In this document: piece after piece, positions 22,842-34,234 of the stretch
Position numbering within the stretch: position 1 is the first letter of the stretch
Layout: each line of letters starts with the position of its first letter
NCBI GenBank assembly: GCA_029891385.1
Contig: CM057231.1
Location: forward strand, 65,331,103 to 65,395,102
DNA: 64,000 bases
Origin: Erythroxylum novogranatense
Lineage: Eukaryota; Streptophyta; Magnoliopsida; Malpighiales; Erythroxylaceae
Direction: 5' to 3'
Translations under genes and position numbers: made by a program
Notes under the pieces: model-generated
Database searches by the model: none
What the model was told of the DNA's origin: nothing
What the model saw: the letters and a program-made list of their open reading frames with translations, nothing else

Positions 22842-23907
22842 CTACTGGTGGTATCGACGATCGGCGGCTCGCTGGGCTTCAGAACGAAGAAAAGCAGCAT
22901 GAAGGGTGGCCACCTGATGAGTGAGGGTGGTGAAAGGAGAAGGGGAGGAGGGGGGTAAGATGGGGTGGGTGTCCGGAGGAGGTACATCAACATGTGTAGC
23001 AGCAACAACAGGAGGGGAAGGAGGAGGTGGTGGTGGTGAAGGAGAGTATGGTGGCGGAGGAGGAGGTGAGGGGGAGTGAGGAGGAGGTGTTGGAGCTAGA
23101 AAACGGGGTTGTTTGAGACGGATGTAACGAAAAAGGGAGGCGGGATCAAAAATCTTGTCAGTAGGAAGTTCTGGGACCTGGTGGGCCCAAAACAGATCAC
23201 TAACAAGGTGCGGGAATAAGATGGAGTGGGTGAGGGTGGAAGTGAGGACGGATTGGCGAAGGGCGGAAAAGATTGCATGAGCAAGATCAACCGGCCGGCC
23301 AGCCATCAGGAGGTAAATATACAATGCCTGTTCTTTGGGAACAAAGGCAAGGTGTGAGGTAGGGTGGATGTTGTTGCAGATCAAATGTAGCCAAGGACGA
23401 GCCTCAGGACGGAGATCGGCACGTCGGATGTATCTTTGAGATACCCGAGGTTGATACCATTCGACACCTTCAGGACAAAGGGTACGAAGGACATCATCCC
23501 AAGGATAGTCCCGAATAAGATCGGCGTAGTGGCAGCTAGGGATGGAAGGAAGGTGGTAGTGATCACGGATGGCGGCAGAGGTGAAGGGTTGAGAAATGGT
23601 AACACCTCGAAAACAAATATCAAAGGTGTGATGGTAGCGAAGATAGTTGTAGAAATGATTTAACGAATGTGTCATTTCCAGAGCCCTAGTGTAACTAAGC
23701 CGAAAAGGTCGAAAAAAAGCGAGCCGCTGGACGAAAGGGTGATTGGGGGTGTAAGGGAGAAAGGTCGTTCCTCGAGTAGCGGCCTAAACTGCGATCTTCG
23801 AAGCGAGGTCCGCATACTGGATCGATCGGAGGAGAGGAGGTGGAAGGATGAGGTGGAGATAAATCGAGGTGTAGAGTAACGGATGGTGGCGTTTTAGTGC
23901 GAGGCAT
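22842..23907 (-). pseudogene. Athila-1 env-position ORF, one frameshift
   Basis: The minus-strand frame opens at 23907 (MPRTKTPPSV), is Pro/Ser-rich, and ends in a stop near 23695. The neighbouring frame takes over across a run of seven A (plus strand 23712-23718) and is open to 22842. The second part has the look of the plant putative transposon protein domain found in Athila env-position genes (Pfam Transposase_32, from memory): GVTISQPFTSAAIRDHYHLP, RPWLHLICNNIHPTSH, and a hydrophobic stretch ALYIYLLMAG. A Pro-rich run of about 50 residues and a short coiled-coil-like tail follow. I see no signal peptide or strong transmembrane segment, so an envelope role is only by position. One inserted T in the run would explain the break. 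Confidence 0.72.
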
Positions 23908-24826
23908 TGACCGAAAAGAAAATAAAACAATACACACGTAAAATAGTCAAGCAAAACAAAACAAAAGAACAAAAGTCGCAACCATGGTGTTCGAATGTAT
24001 GCCATGCGCGAAACATACTGGTTGCTTACGCCTTGGTGAGATGAAGAAACTAGACGCCGCGGCGGAGGGCGAAAATTTCACACCCTGCGATACGGCGAAG
24101 CTTCGTCTCCACAGTTTTAAACCCTAATCTACAAAACGAAAATGAAACAAGAGAGGGAAGAGGGAACTTACGAGGAAAAGCAGAAACGAAGACGGACGAC
24201 GGAGGAGAATAGCGAACAACAGACGAAGAAGGAGGAAGGCGCAAGGATGAAGAGGGACGACGCGGCAAGATGGAGAGAAGAAATGAGGGTGCGGCGGCTA
24301 AAATGAATTTCACCGTAGGGATGTAAATGGAGGGAGAATAAAAAAAAAAAAAAAGGGCAATGGACAAAAGAAGGATCCGCCGTGTAATGAGGAGAAGGAA
24401 GGAATTTCAAAGTTTAGGTTACCGCGTGAGTTAATCTAGTCACGCCACAAGCTAACTCAATCATGGAAGATCGTCACATGGCGTGTACTAGTAGCACGTA
24501 GCGGCGAGATTCTGATGCCGCGGCTCCTAAGTCCTATTTCACGGCGAGAATTCAAGAAAACACTAATTTCTGACCACTATGCACAAAATTTTCGTTCATT
24601 CAGCAACAAATACCATGCACTGACTCAGATCAAAAGTTCCAAAGTAGAATGACATTATTTAAAAACAGCCAAACTGAAATCCTACCTACAGCTAACTCTA
24701 CTGAGGAAGTTTCTTCCCCCACACTTAATCAACATATTCATGCAAACAAATAGTATCAGTGGCATTCCAATTGTCAATAAATTGCACAAATATATGATAA
24801 GTACAAGGAAAGAAACTACCTGGTGT
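23908..24826 (-). other. Athila-1 spacer between integrase and env-position ORF
   Basis: About 0.9 kb without a credible gene. Minus-strand frames at 24050-24410 are low-complexity Ser/Pro/Phe. A polypurine-tract-like motif (plus strand CCCCCACACTTA) lies at 24716-24727. Confidence 0.7.
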
Positions 24827-26211
24827 TTAAGGTGGGTCTTGGTTCTCATGATAGAGCTTCAACAGATGGCCATTCACCTTGAGGCTTGTTCCAGTTTCTT
24901 CGTGCAAAAGCTCTACCATACCAAATTTGTGTACCTTCGTGACTAAATATGGTCCATCCCAACGAGTATTGAAAATTCCATGTTTGAAAGCAAACCGAGC
25001 CTTGAATAAGAGGACTTTGCCTCCTTCCTTGAAGCTTTTCCTTCGAATGATCTTATCATGCATCAATTTTGCCTTTTCTTTGTAGAGTCGTGGATGCTCA
25101 TATGCCTCTAACCTTAATTCCTCGAGCTCTTGAAGTTGCAACTTCCTCTCCATTCCAGAAGATTCCAAGTCCATATTGCATTGTTTGATTGCCCAATATG
25201 CTTTATGCTCCAATTCCACAGGTAAATGGCAAGCCTTTCCATAGATCAAACGGTAAGGGGACATACCTATGGGGGATTTATAAGCAGTCCGATATGCCCA
25301 TAGTGCTTCCTCGAGGCGAAGGCTCCAATCCTTCTTTGATGGCTTTACAATTTTCTCCAAAATGTGCTTCACCTCTCTGCTTGAAACTTCACTTGTCCAT
25401 TGGTTTGTGGGTGATATGCAGTGGAGACTTTGTGAGTGACCCCAAATTTCAAAAATAAGTTATCAATGACTCTATTACAAAAATGGGTTCCCCTATCACT
25501 CACCACAGCTCTTGGTATACCAAAACGACAAAAGATGTTGGACTTAAGAAATTTAGACACGGCTTGGGCATCATCTTTTCTAGTGGGGATGGCCTCTATC
25601 CACTTGGACACATAATCAACAGCTAAAAGGATGTACACAAAGCCAAAGGATGGAGGAAATGGGCCCATGAAATCAATTCCCCAAACATCAAAGATTTCAC
25701 AAAATAAGAGAGGTTGTTATGGCATTTCATGTCGTTTACCTAATCCTCCAAATCGTTGACATTTATCACATGACCGATAAAAGTTAAATGAATCCTTAAA
25801 AAGTGTAGGCCAATAAAAACCAGACTCGAGGATTTTCCTAGATGTTTTCCTTGCAATAAAATGACCACCACAAACCATGGAATGACAAGCTGAAATTATA
25901 TTATCATACTCTTCATAAGGCACACATTTTCTGATCACCTGGTCACTGCACATTCTCCACAGATGAGGGGCATCCCAAATGTAATGTCGAGCTTCACTCT
26001 TTAGCTTCTGAGCTTGTGCCTGAGACATAAAAGGAGGAGTGAGTCCAGACATTAGGTAGTTAACAATATGTGCAAACCAAGGTTCTTTAACAATTGAAGC
26101 ACATAAGAATGAATCAGGAAATGAGTCACAAGTAAGGTCAAAAGAATCCACTCCCTGTGTGTCATTTGGTAGCCTGCTCAAATGATCACCACGTGGTTTG
26201 CCGCCCCGCAC
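24827..26211 (-). pseudogene. Athila-1 integrase
   Basis: Read from 26211 down. A zinc-binding region contains ACHSMVCGGHF and later CDKCQRFG (HHCC). A stop lies at 25714-25716. The core has GIDFMGPF and [11 protein letters not shown], so both catalytic Asp are present. The frame then breaks near 25375-25400, at the position of the catalytic Glu, by what looks like one missing base. The C-terminal part continues in another frame from 25372 ([16 protein letters not shown]...), with the conserved segments [25 protein letters not shown] and a GPY motif (DGPYLV). Integrase inserts cDNA; this copy would lack the third catalytic residue and the joined C-terminus. Confidence 0.88.
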
Positions 26212-26311
26212 GCATCCTTAATCTCGATATCAAATTCTTGAGCAACAATGTCCACCAGATCAATCTAGGCTTGATTGTGGTTTCTTGAGGAGATACCGTG
26301 CAGCCGCATGA

Positions 26312-28134
26312 TCAAGAAAAAGCGAGAACGTGTGAGTTCAACAGATATTGCCTAAATTTTTCTAAAGCAAAGACTATCGCAAATGCCTCTTTTTCAGGTG
26401 GTGGTAATTGATCCGAGCTGGATCCAAAGTCTTTGAGGCATAGGCGATAACTCTTGGTAACTTCTCCTCTCGTTGACCCAGCATTGCCCCTACAGCACAA
26501 TTAGATGCATCACATGAAAGCTCAAAAGGTAAATTCCAATCAGGAGCAACTAGAATAGGTGGAGAAATGAGGTTTGATTTCAGCATATTGAAAGCACTCT
26601 TGCAAGAATCATCAAAGTCAAACTTTTCATCTTTTTGCAAAAGCTTGGAAAGAGGTAACGCAATCTTGTTAAAATCCTTAATGAAGCGCCTGTAAAACCC
26701 TGCAAGCCGCTCAAGCATTTGATCAATAAAGGGAAGAGGGAAATGGTCTTTTCTGGTGGCATCATTTAATCGTCTGTAATCTATGCACACACGCCACGAA
26801 TTTTGCACCCTGGTAGGAATAAGCTCATCCCTATCATTTTTTACCACTGTTATTCCACTCTTTTTAGGCACTACATGAATTGGACTAACCCACTCACTAT
26901 CAGAAATGGGATATATTATCCCTGCACTCAACAACTTCGTAACTTCTTTCTTCACAACATCTAAAATAAGTGGGTTAAGTCTTCTTTGAGGTTGCCTCAC
27001 CGATTTTGACCCTTCACTCAGTAAGATCCTGTGTGTGCAAATGGCTGGGCTAATGCCAGGTATGTCTGCTAAAGTCCACCCTATAGCTCTCTTATGTTCC
27101 CGCAAAACATTCATGAGTCTCTCTTCTTCAGTGTGGGACAAGGTGCTAGAAATTATTACAGGTAATCGCTCATCAGACTCAAGAAAAGCATACTTAAGAG
27201 TTGGAGGGAGGGGTTTGAGCTCAAGCTCAGGAGGTTTCACAACAGAAGGAGTTAATTTATGAAGTTCAAGAGAAAAGAGATCACTCCCTCTTTCTTCTGG
27301 CGTTAAGTCTGGCTCCCTGTAGGTGGTCGTGGCTAATCCCTCCTGCTTCCCTGAAACATGAACAGAAGACCTTTTTCCAAGATCAAGTGAATGTAATCCA
27401 TAATTCAAAGAATCTTCTTGTGACTCATATTTGTGGCAAGCATTTTCCTTAATTAAATCAATCATGTTCACACCCAAAAGGGAATAATCCTCATTTGGGT
27501 GCTTCATGGCCTCATACATGTTGAAGCTCACCCTTTGATCGCCAACCTCCATGGTTATCTTTCCTTCCTTCATGCTAATCATAGTGCTTGCTGTCCGAAG
27601 GAAGGGTCGTCCTAGAATCAGTGAAGTATCCTGCATAACCTCAGTAGACATGTCAAGAACATAGAAATCTGCAGGAAACAATAAACCTTTTACTTGGACT
27701 AAGATATCTTCAATTATCCCCACTGGATGCCTAAAGGATCTATCTGCCAATTGTAAAACTACAGATGTAGCTTTTATACTTTTTACCCCCAAGGCCTCAT
27801 AGACTGATTTAGGCATCACATTAATGGCAGCCCCCAAATCTAATAATGCTCTACCGATAATCACTTTCCCCAAAGTGTAAGGAATGGTGAAAGATCCGGG
27901 GTCTTAGCACTTGACAGGTATCTGCGGCTTAAACAATGCAGACACATTTGAACTTACCTGGACTCTCTCGTTCGGCCTAAACTTTCTCTTACTTGTGCAC
28001 AAGTCCTTCAAATATTTAGAGTAGGCCGAAACTCGCTTCACCAAGTCAAGTAAAGGGACATTCACTTCCACTTTCCCAAACAAATCAATGATTTCTTTCT
28101 CATGTTGTTTCTCTTTTAAACGCTTACTCATCAA
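26312..28134 (-). pseudogene. Athila-1 protease, RT and RNase H with an internal RT deletion
   Basis: A 499-codon frame is open from 27873 to 26374; upstream, the same frame runs from 28134 with one stop near 27901-27903. Aspartic protease is seen as LLDLGAAINVMP. RT begins with HRILLSEGSKSVRQPQRRLNP and continues through [17 protein letters not shown] and [24 protein letters not shown] (written here in parts). At about 26700 the sequence jumps from MLERLA directly to [10 protein letters not shown], so the palm with the YxDD motif is missing (about 160-170 codons compared with Athila-2), yet the frame stays open. RNase H keeps the first Asp (FELSCDASNCAVG), then shifts frame near 26400-26500. 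This protein could not polymerise DNA. Confidence 0.9.
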
Positions 28135-30300
28135 ATATGAATTAGGAAACGGAAGGTCATGAATACTTACCTCTTCACCTTTACCGCTTGTTGGCTTGAC
28201 TCTCCATCCTTTGCTTGATCATTGAACTCTCTAAGGTAGTTCCCTTACTCTTGAAGCTTGCTTTCTCTCTTCGAAGTTCTTCTTCCTCACACTTTCTCGA
28301 TCTCTTACTCGCTCCTTAGGTGGAGGTACCGCTCACTCTCATCATCTTCTTCACATATCTCATCTTCTTCGAGGCTCGAACCTCACTTGCTTTCCACTCC
28401 TCGTGGCAATGACATTCAAACTCTTCGGGTTCATCACAGTGTTCGAAGGAATGGACCCACTGCTTTTTGCCTGATTTTCACTCATGTTGTTAGACAACTG
28501 AGTGACATAGGAATTGATATTCTCCGCCTTGGTCTCCCATTGCTCCATCCTCTTCTCCAAGGCATTGAATCTACCAGCAGTTTTTGAGGAATCCTGTTGA
28601 ATCAAAGAAGCAATTGCATTAAACTAGTTAGCATTTGAATCCCTCTCTTCCTTCATCAAGGTCATCATATTGTGGAGCAACTGATTGGTATCCTCCTTTG
28701 GTGGGACTACCAGGGCTTGCTGTTGATTAGGGAACTGGCTAGTGGAAGTGCCAGCTCCTCCTCCTTGTGAAAACCTGGTAGGTGCCCTGTGCTCCTCATT
28801 TCTCTAACTGAATCTAGGATTGGACTTCCATCCTTCATTGTAGGTGTTAGAGTATGGGTCCCATTTCTGATTCTGTTTGCCTTGATACATTGCTGAGACT
28901 TCCTCATATCTTCCTGGGAAAACGCTAGAAATATGCATTACCGACCCACAATTTTCACAACTAGGTGCGGTAAGCTCTGTTGAAGTGGTAGAACGTTGCA
29001 CATTCAAATTCTTCACCAAGTGGATGATGCAAGATACCGTGATGATATCCGACTCTCCAAAGAATCAACTTTTGATTCTAGGCTCTCCATTCTCTTAGCT
29101 TGAGCTGTCAAGGCTCCTAACTCATGCACTCCTCTCTGATCCCTGACACTGTACTGTTGATGGTTGAGAGCCATCTTCTTAATCAGATCCCACGCTTCCA
29201 CTGCTGTAAGGTCGATCAAAGATCCTCCAGATGCAGAGATCTAGCATACCCTTCTCTTGGCTTTTCAGCCCATCATGTAAGTACTGCACCAATTGTTCAT
29301 CCGAATCGGTGGTGAGGGCATCTTGATAAAAGATCTTGAAGTGATTCCAATAATCATACAATGACTCGTCAGACTCTCAAGCGTCTTCAATAGATTTCTT
29401 TCCTCATGGAAGATGTTCTAGAAGTCGGAAAGTACTTCTCCGTAAAGTCCTTCCTCGATTGGCCCAGCTATGGTAAGCGCTATACATGTCTTGAAGACTC
29501 ATATACCACTCTCTTGCTTTCCTTCCAAAGATGATGAAAACCTTCCAAAGAACTTGATCCAAAGTAGCTCCCATCGGCTTCATACTCGCATATCATTGTC
29601 AAAGCCTCAGAGATGCATATATGGATCCTCTCCTCCAAGCCATGAAATTTAGGAAGAGAATTAATCAATAAGCCTTTAATCTCAAAATTTACATCAAAAT
29701 TAGGGCAAGCAAGAAGAATGGATCATAATGCACATCGATGTGGTTGCTTCCTAATTGTCCCACGCCTCGGTTTTCAATGTTTTCCCTACTCTCTCATGCT
29801 CATCATTTCCTCCATTAGTCCCATTTCTAGGTCAGAACAGAAAATCGGATCGGGGAAAATGTTTGGGTTTTCAGCCATGTTTTCACTATCACTCTCAACT
29901 ACTCTTCTTCTCTCTGTTCTTTCCTCTCTTTCCTAAGTCTCCTCAAATGCCTCTCAACTTCAAAGTTGGAATTGAACAAGTTTACCTCTCCGGCATGCAC
30001 CAAAAAGCAATCCACAAACAAAAGAATAGTAACAAAATGCTCACAGCCTCACGTAATCGATAAAAGTGAAATGCGATGAATGTGAGAGTATGGATGTAAT
30101 GTTTGTATGAGTGTATGTGTGAAAGATGTGCAAAATAAAAGACAAAATCAAAGTATGGTGTATGCGTGCAAAAAGGGAAATCAAACCTATACTATCAACA
30201 AGTGCAAAATTTAAACTATACTAAATGCAATCAAAACAATGATTCCGATTATCAATGACAAGTCAAAATGACAATGGCTATCCGATGGTAAACCAATTTC
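28135..30300 (-). pseudogene. Athila-1 gag, decayed
   Basis: From about 29668 downward: INSLPKFHGLEERIHICISE, then a segment with YDYWNHFKIFYQDALTTDSDEQLVQYLHDGL in pieces (29361-29179), then AVEAWDLIKKMALNHQQYS (29219), then a degenerate zinc knuckle CENCGSVMHISSV near 28960, FDPYSNTYN-like WDPYSNTYNEGW, and a coiled-coil-like stretch with ALEKRMEQWETKAENINSYV at 28605-28360. Several frame changes. Gag builds the particle and packages RNA. The region 29670-30300 upstream has no clear protein similarity. Confidence 0.8.
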
Positions 30301-30323
30301 TTGTTCCCCAAGAACGGCGCCTA
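30301..30323 (-). other. Athila-1 primer-binding site
   Basis: The minus strand reads TAGGCGCCGTTCTTGGGGAA a few bases after the 5' LTR. It resembles the Asp-tRNA-type site used by Athila elements with several mismatches; compare the near-canonical site of Athila-2 at 60362-60380. Confidence 0.75.
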
Positions 30324-30326
30324 ATT

Positions 30327-31747
30327 TGATCGCGGCTCATCGATGCGATCTTGCGATCGATCCTCGAAACCGGTCAAATAAAATAAATTCCAAGATTGCG
30401 ATATAGGTTGCAATCCTCAGGTCGTCTCACTTAATAGGAACCAATTGAAAAAGGTCTAATCTAGCCTAAATGTCAAAAATTGCAATGAAAGTTGAATAAA
30501 CGGGGGTTTGGTATTTTGGTCAAAACTGATAAAGTAGAGTAATCAAAATTGGGCAAAAAGTATAAGAGAATATTTTTGGAATTTTGGAAATAAATGCAAT
30601 TAACAAAATTGGATCGAAATTAAATTGATAAAATCCTCTTGAAAATGGGGGCAGGCTATCACGGTTCAAAAATGTTTTTTAGGGACACAATCCACTAAGT
30701 TTCGAAAGATCAACCCTAAAGGACTCTTTAGGTCTAAAGATTTAATTAATGAACTCCATTATTTAAATCTTTATTAAAAAACCTTAGTGTGTGAAATGGA
30801 AAAATTAATGCAATCGGTCAAATGGATCAAGTATAATCTCAATATCTAATACAATTAGGCAGATAAAGAAGGTTAACACAATCACCATTGACATATATGA
30901 GACTTCATATATTAAGCACCAAAGTTCTCCATTAATCAATCCATAACACAAAATATCGTCAACACTTGATTAAACTATAACCAAGCTAATTTAAATACAC
31001 GCAGTAAACCCTAACTCAGGCATTTACAACATGCAAATAAACATAGACGATGTAAGATCAACTCCCCTTTAGAACCAGTGAACTCAAGCCCTTTACTTCA
31101 TTTCCAAGAAGTGTGGTTTAGCCGCTCATGACTCCGGGCTGTCTCTCGATCGAAAAGACCGACATCACCCATGGTAGCCGGCAAGATCAAGGTGGCGATA
31201 AAATGATGCTGTCGAACGACGATGATGGAAATGGTCGATGATGGTGGAAGATTAATCTTCGTCGCGCTTCTACAATGTCCTCCGGTTCAGAATTTCGCTG
31301 ACCTAAAATAGCAAGCTTATATATGATGGACGCGGGTCGGTCAAAACAAAGGTGAGAGATGTTCCCAATGAGAGTCCGGTATTTATCTCAGGCGCCGCGA
31401 GATGACATTAGGTGCCGCTGCTTGTTTATTTGATCTTCTCACCGCATGGCACTTCAGAGGTGCCGCGGGCAGGCGTTTTATGTCCTCGCCATGCGAGGTA
31501 AGTTTGAGGTCACAAGGCTACTTCCTTGCTTTTGACTCTCTTTTCCCTACGATATCAAATGACAATTTGCAGATCAATGTTACTCGAAAAATCAATGTCA
31601 ATCAAACAAATCTATCACAAAGTGTATAAAGTGTGAACTCATATAAGTGGACTAACTAAAGCACCAAAATTATAAATTAAGAGTCAAAAAGCACATTAAA
31701 GATAGCAGAAGTGTAGCCAATTTATGTAATAAACTTGGGTTCAATTA
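30327..31747 (-). repeat. Athila-1 5' LTR (1421 bp)
   Basis: Same termini as the partner at 19815-21286, except that the last CA has become TA (CAATTA). It is 51 bp shorter, mostly through small deletions. Confidence 0.95.
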
Positions 31748-32038
31748 AGCTCCTTATAACTTACAAGGCTTTGGGCTCTTCTCCTCACAAGCCCACTACA
31801 CATAATCCACTCATTTCTAATCCTCCTCCTTATTCCACTTATTCCATAATGCCCATTCTTTCCAACATTAAATCCAACCCTTCATTTAATTTCTAACTTC
31901 TAATCCCAAGCCCAACATAAAAATATCTATATAAACACATAATTAAATCAATTAAGGCAAAATAAAATAATTAACTAATAAATCCATAAATTAATAAATA
32001 ATTAATTCAAATAAAATAAAAAATTTTCGGGCCCAACA

Positions 32039-32055
32039 ATTCTCCCTCCTAAAAG
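32039..32055 (-). other. Tekay-type polypurine tract
   Basis: The minus strand reads CTTTTAGGAGGGAGAAT directly before the 3' LTR, which starts TGTTGGGCCC. Confidence 0.9.
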
Positions 32056-32073
32056 AATTTCATTATCGAATCC

Positions 32074-34234
32074 TTACCAATCCATGAAGAGGTAGGGGTA
32101 CTTCTCCTTCATGGCTTCCAAAGGCTCCCAAGTAGCCTTCTCGGTCGAATGGTTCCTCCATAAGACCTTAACCAGCTTCACAATCTTGTTCCTTAACACT
32201 TTTTCCTTGGAATCCAAGCTTTCCACTGGTTGCTCCTCATAAGTCAAATCCTCTCTCAACTGAACCTTTGAAGGTTGAAATATGTGCGAAGGATCCGATC
32301 TGTACCTCCTCAACATCGACACATGGAACACATTGTAAATCTTAGACAACTCCAGTGGCAAATCTAACTTATAAGCCAAAGGCCCGATCCTCTCAATGAT
32401 CTCATATGGGCCTATGTACCTCGGGCTAAGCTTGCCCTTCTTGCCAAACCTCAAAACACCTTTCTATGGAGAAGCTTTAAGAAACACCTTCTCACCCACT
32501 TCAAACTCCATCTCTTTCCTATGGGCATCTGTGTAGCTCTTCATCCTATCTTGAGTCGCTTAAGCCTCTGCTTACCAATTTGACTTTATCCATCAGTAGT
32601 TTGTACCAACTCAGCCCTACTAGCTTCCTTTCACCTTCCTCATCCCAACATATAGGAGTTTTGCATCTCCTACCATACAAAGCCTCATAAGGTGCCATCT
32701 GAATTCCCGAGTGATAGGAAATATTGTAAGAAAATTTAATCAAAGGTAGGTGATCATCCCACGAACCTTTGAAATCTAAAGCACAAGCTCTCAACATTGC
32801 CTCCAAAGTCCATATCTTCCTTTCCGATTGTCCATCAGTCTGCGGATGGAAAGCTATACTAAAATGCAATCTAGTCCCCAGAGCCTCCTGCAAACTTTCC
32901 CAAAATCTGGAGGTAAACCTAGGATCCCTATCAGACACTATCGAACTCGGAATCCCATGAAGTCTGATTACCTTATCCATATACTTCTTAGCCAAAACAT
33001 TCAAAGAATCCGTCTGTCTAATTGGCAAGAAGTGGGCTGACTTAGTCAGCCTATCCACAATCACCCAAATAGCGTCATGCTTCCTGCTAGTCCTCGGCAA
33101 TCCCATAAGAAAATCCATGGTAATCTTCTCCCATTTCCATTTCGGAATCGGCAAAGGATTAAGCTTGCCTGAAGGTGCTTGGTGTTCAACTTTCACTTAC
33201 TGACACACTAAACATCTTTTAGCATACTCTGCCACGTCTTTCCTCATTCCTTTCCACCAGAAATGCTCTTTCAAATCTCGATACATCTTAGAACTCCCTG
33301 TGTGCATTACATAAGGAGCGTTATTCGCTTCATTAAGGATCTCATTCTTCAACTCTAACACATCTGGAACACACAATCTGTCACCCATAACCATCAATCC
33401 ATCTTCCTTTACCTCTACATCAGAGGGCTTGCCATCTTTTATCTCTGCTCTAAGCTTACTCAAGTACTCATCCCGTTCCTGCAATTCTTTGATCTTCCCC
33501 CTCAACACTGGTCTCACTCTGAAATTTGTCAAAATACAGTCAGGCTCAACTTGCCTCAATGTCACGTCAAGTCTGGATAATTCCTTCAGCAAGGGAAGGT
33601 ACACCGTTTCCACATGTGCCATAGAGGACTTCCTACTCAAAGCATCGGCTACCACATTAGCTTTCCCCGGATGGTAGTCTATCACCAAATCATAATCTTT
33701 TAATAACTCCAACCATCGCCTCTGCCTCAAATTCAGCTCTTTCTGAGTCAACAAGTACTTAAGGCTCTTATGGTCTGTAAATACTCTAGTAGTAACTCCA
33801 TACAAGTAATGTCTCCAAATCTTCAATGCAAAAATTATAGCAGCCAATTCCAAGTCATGAATAGGGTAATTCATCTCATATGGCTTCAATTGCCTGGAAG
33901 CATAGGCAATCACTTTCTCTCCTTGCATCAATACACATCCTAAACCCTTCCTGGAAGCGTCACTATACACAATGTATCCATCATCACCATAGGGTAATGT
34001 CAAAATCGGCGCAGTAGTAAGCCAATTCTTCAACTCCTCAAAACTACTCTGGCACTCCTCAGTCCACTCAAACTTCTGATTCTTTCTCGTCAGTTTGGAA
34101 AGTGGAGCAGCTATCATAGAAAAACCCTCCACAAACCTCCTGTAATATCCAGCTAGTCCCAAGAAACTTCTCACCTCAGCCACATTCTTAGGTGCTTCCC
34201 ATTTAACCACAACCTCTATCTTTTGTGGATCCAC
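32074..34234 (-). pseudogene. Tekay-type RNase H, integrase and chromodomain
   Basis: 34234-33197 carries RT thumb, RNase H ([46 protein letters not shown]) and the integrase zinc finger ending CLVCQ, where a stop replaces a Gln codon. The core (33196-32546) keeps all three catalytic residues: Asp in TMDFLMG, Asp in VSDRDPRF, and Glu in GQSERKIW at the usual 35-residue spacing. After a frame break, 32454-32074 has a GPY region (YIGPYEI, VFHVSMLRRY) and a C-terminal chromodomain-like stretch from YEEQPVESL to LVKVLWRN and ATWEPLEAM. Chromodomains of this clade direct insertion to heterochromatin by reading histone marks. Breaks are few; this is the least decayed pol in the window. Confidence 0.93.

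Larger units (their letters stand above)
19815..31747 (-). mobile_element. Athila-1: complete Athila-type Gypsy element, defective
   Basis: LTRs at 19815-21286 and 30327-31747, flanked by exact AGCTC duplications, total 11.9 kb. Minus-strand order: LTR, Asp-tRNA-type primer site (degenerate), gag, protease, RT/RNase H, integrase, env-position ORF, polypurine tract, LTR. No chromodomain. Length and the extra ORF after integrase fit Athila. Confidence 0.93.
17026..32038 (-). repeat. Tekay-type 3' LTR, split by Athila-1
   Basis: 17026-19814 joins 31748-32038 to match 36912-39966 collinearly. The split point falls in AGCTC, duplicated at 19810-19814 and 31748-31752. The extreme left edge differs from the other LTR (GTTCGCACC in place of the expected TGTTGG start). 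Confidence 0.9.

Noticed and set aside
22707..23663. Plus-strand open frames, Arg/Gly-rich
   Set aside because: They lie antisense to the env-position ORF of Athila-1 and mirror its Pro-rich run.
32545..34234. Host genes for RNase H or integrase-like proteins
   Set aside because: Position between LTRs, primer site and polypurine tract, and the domain order, show they are retrotransposon pol.
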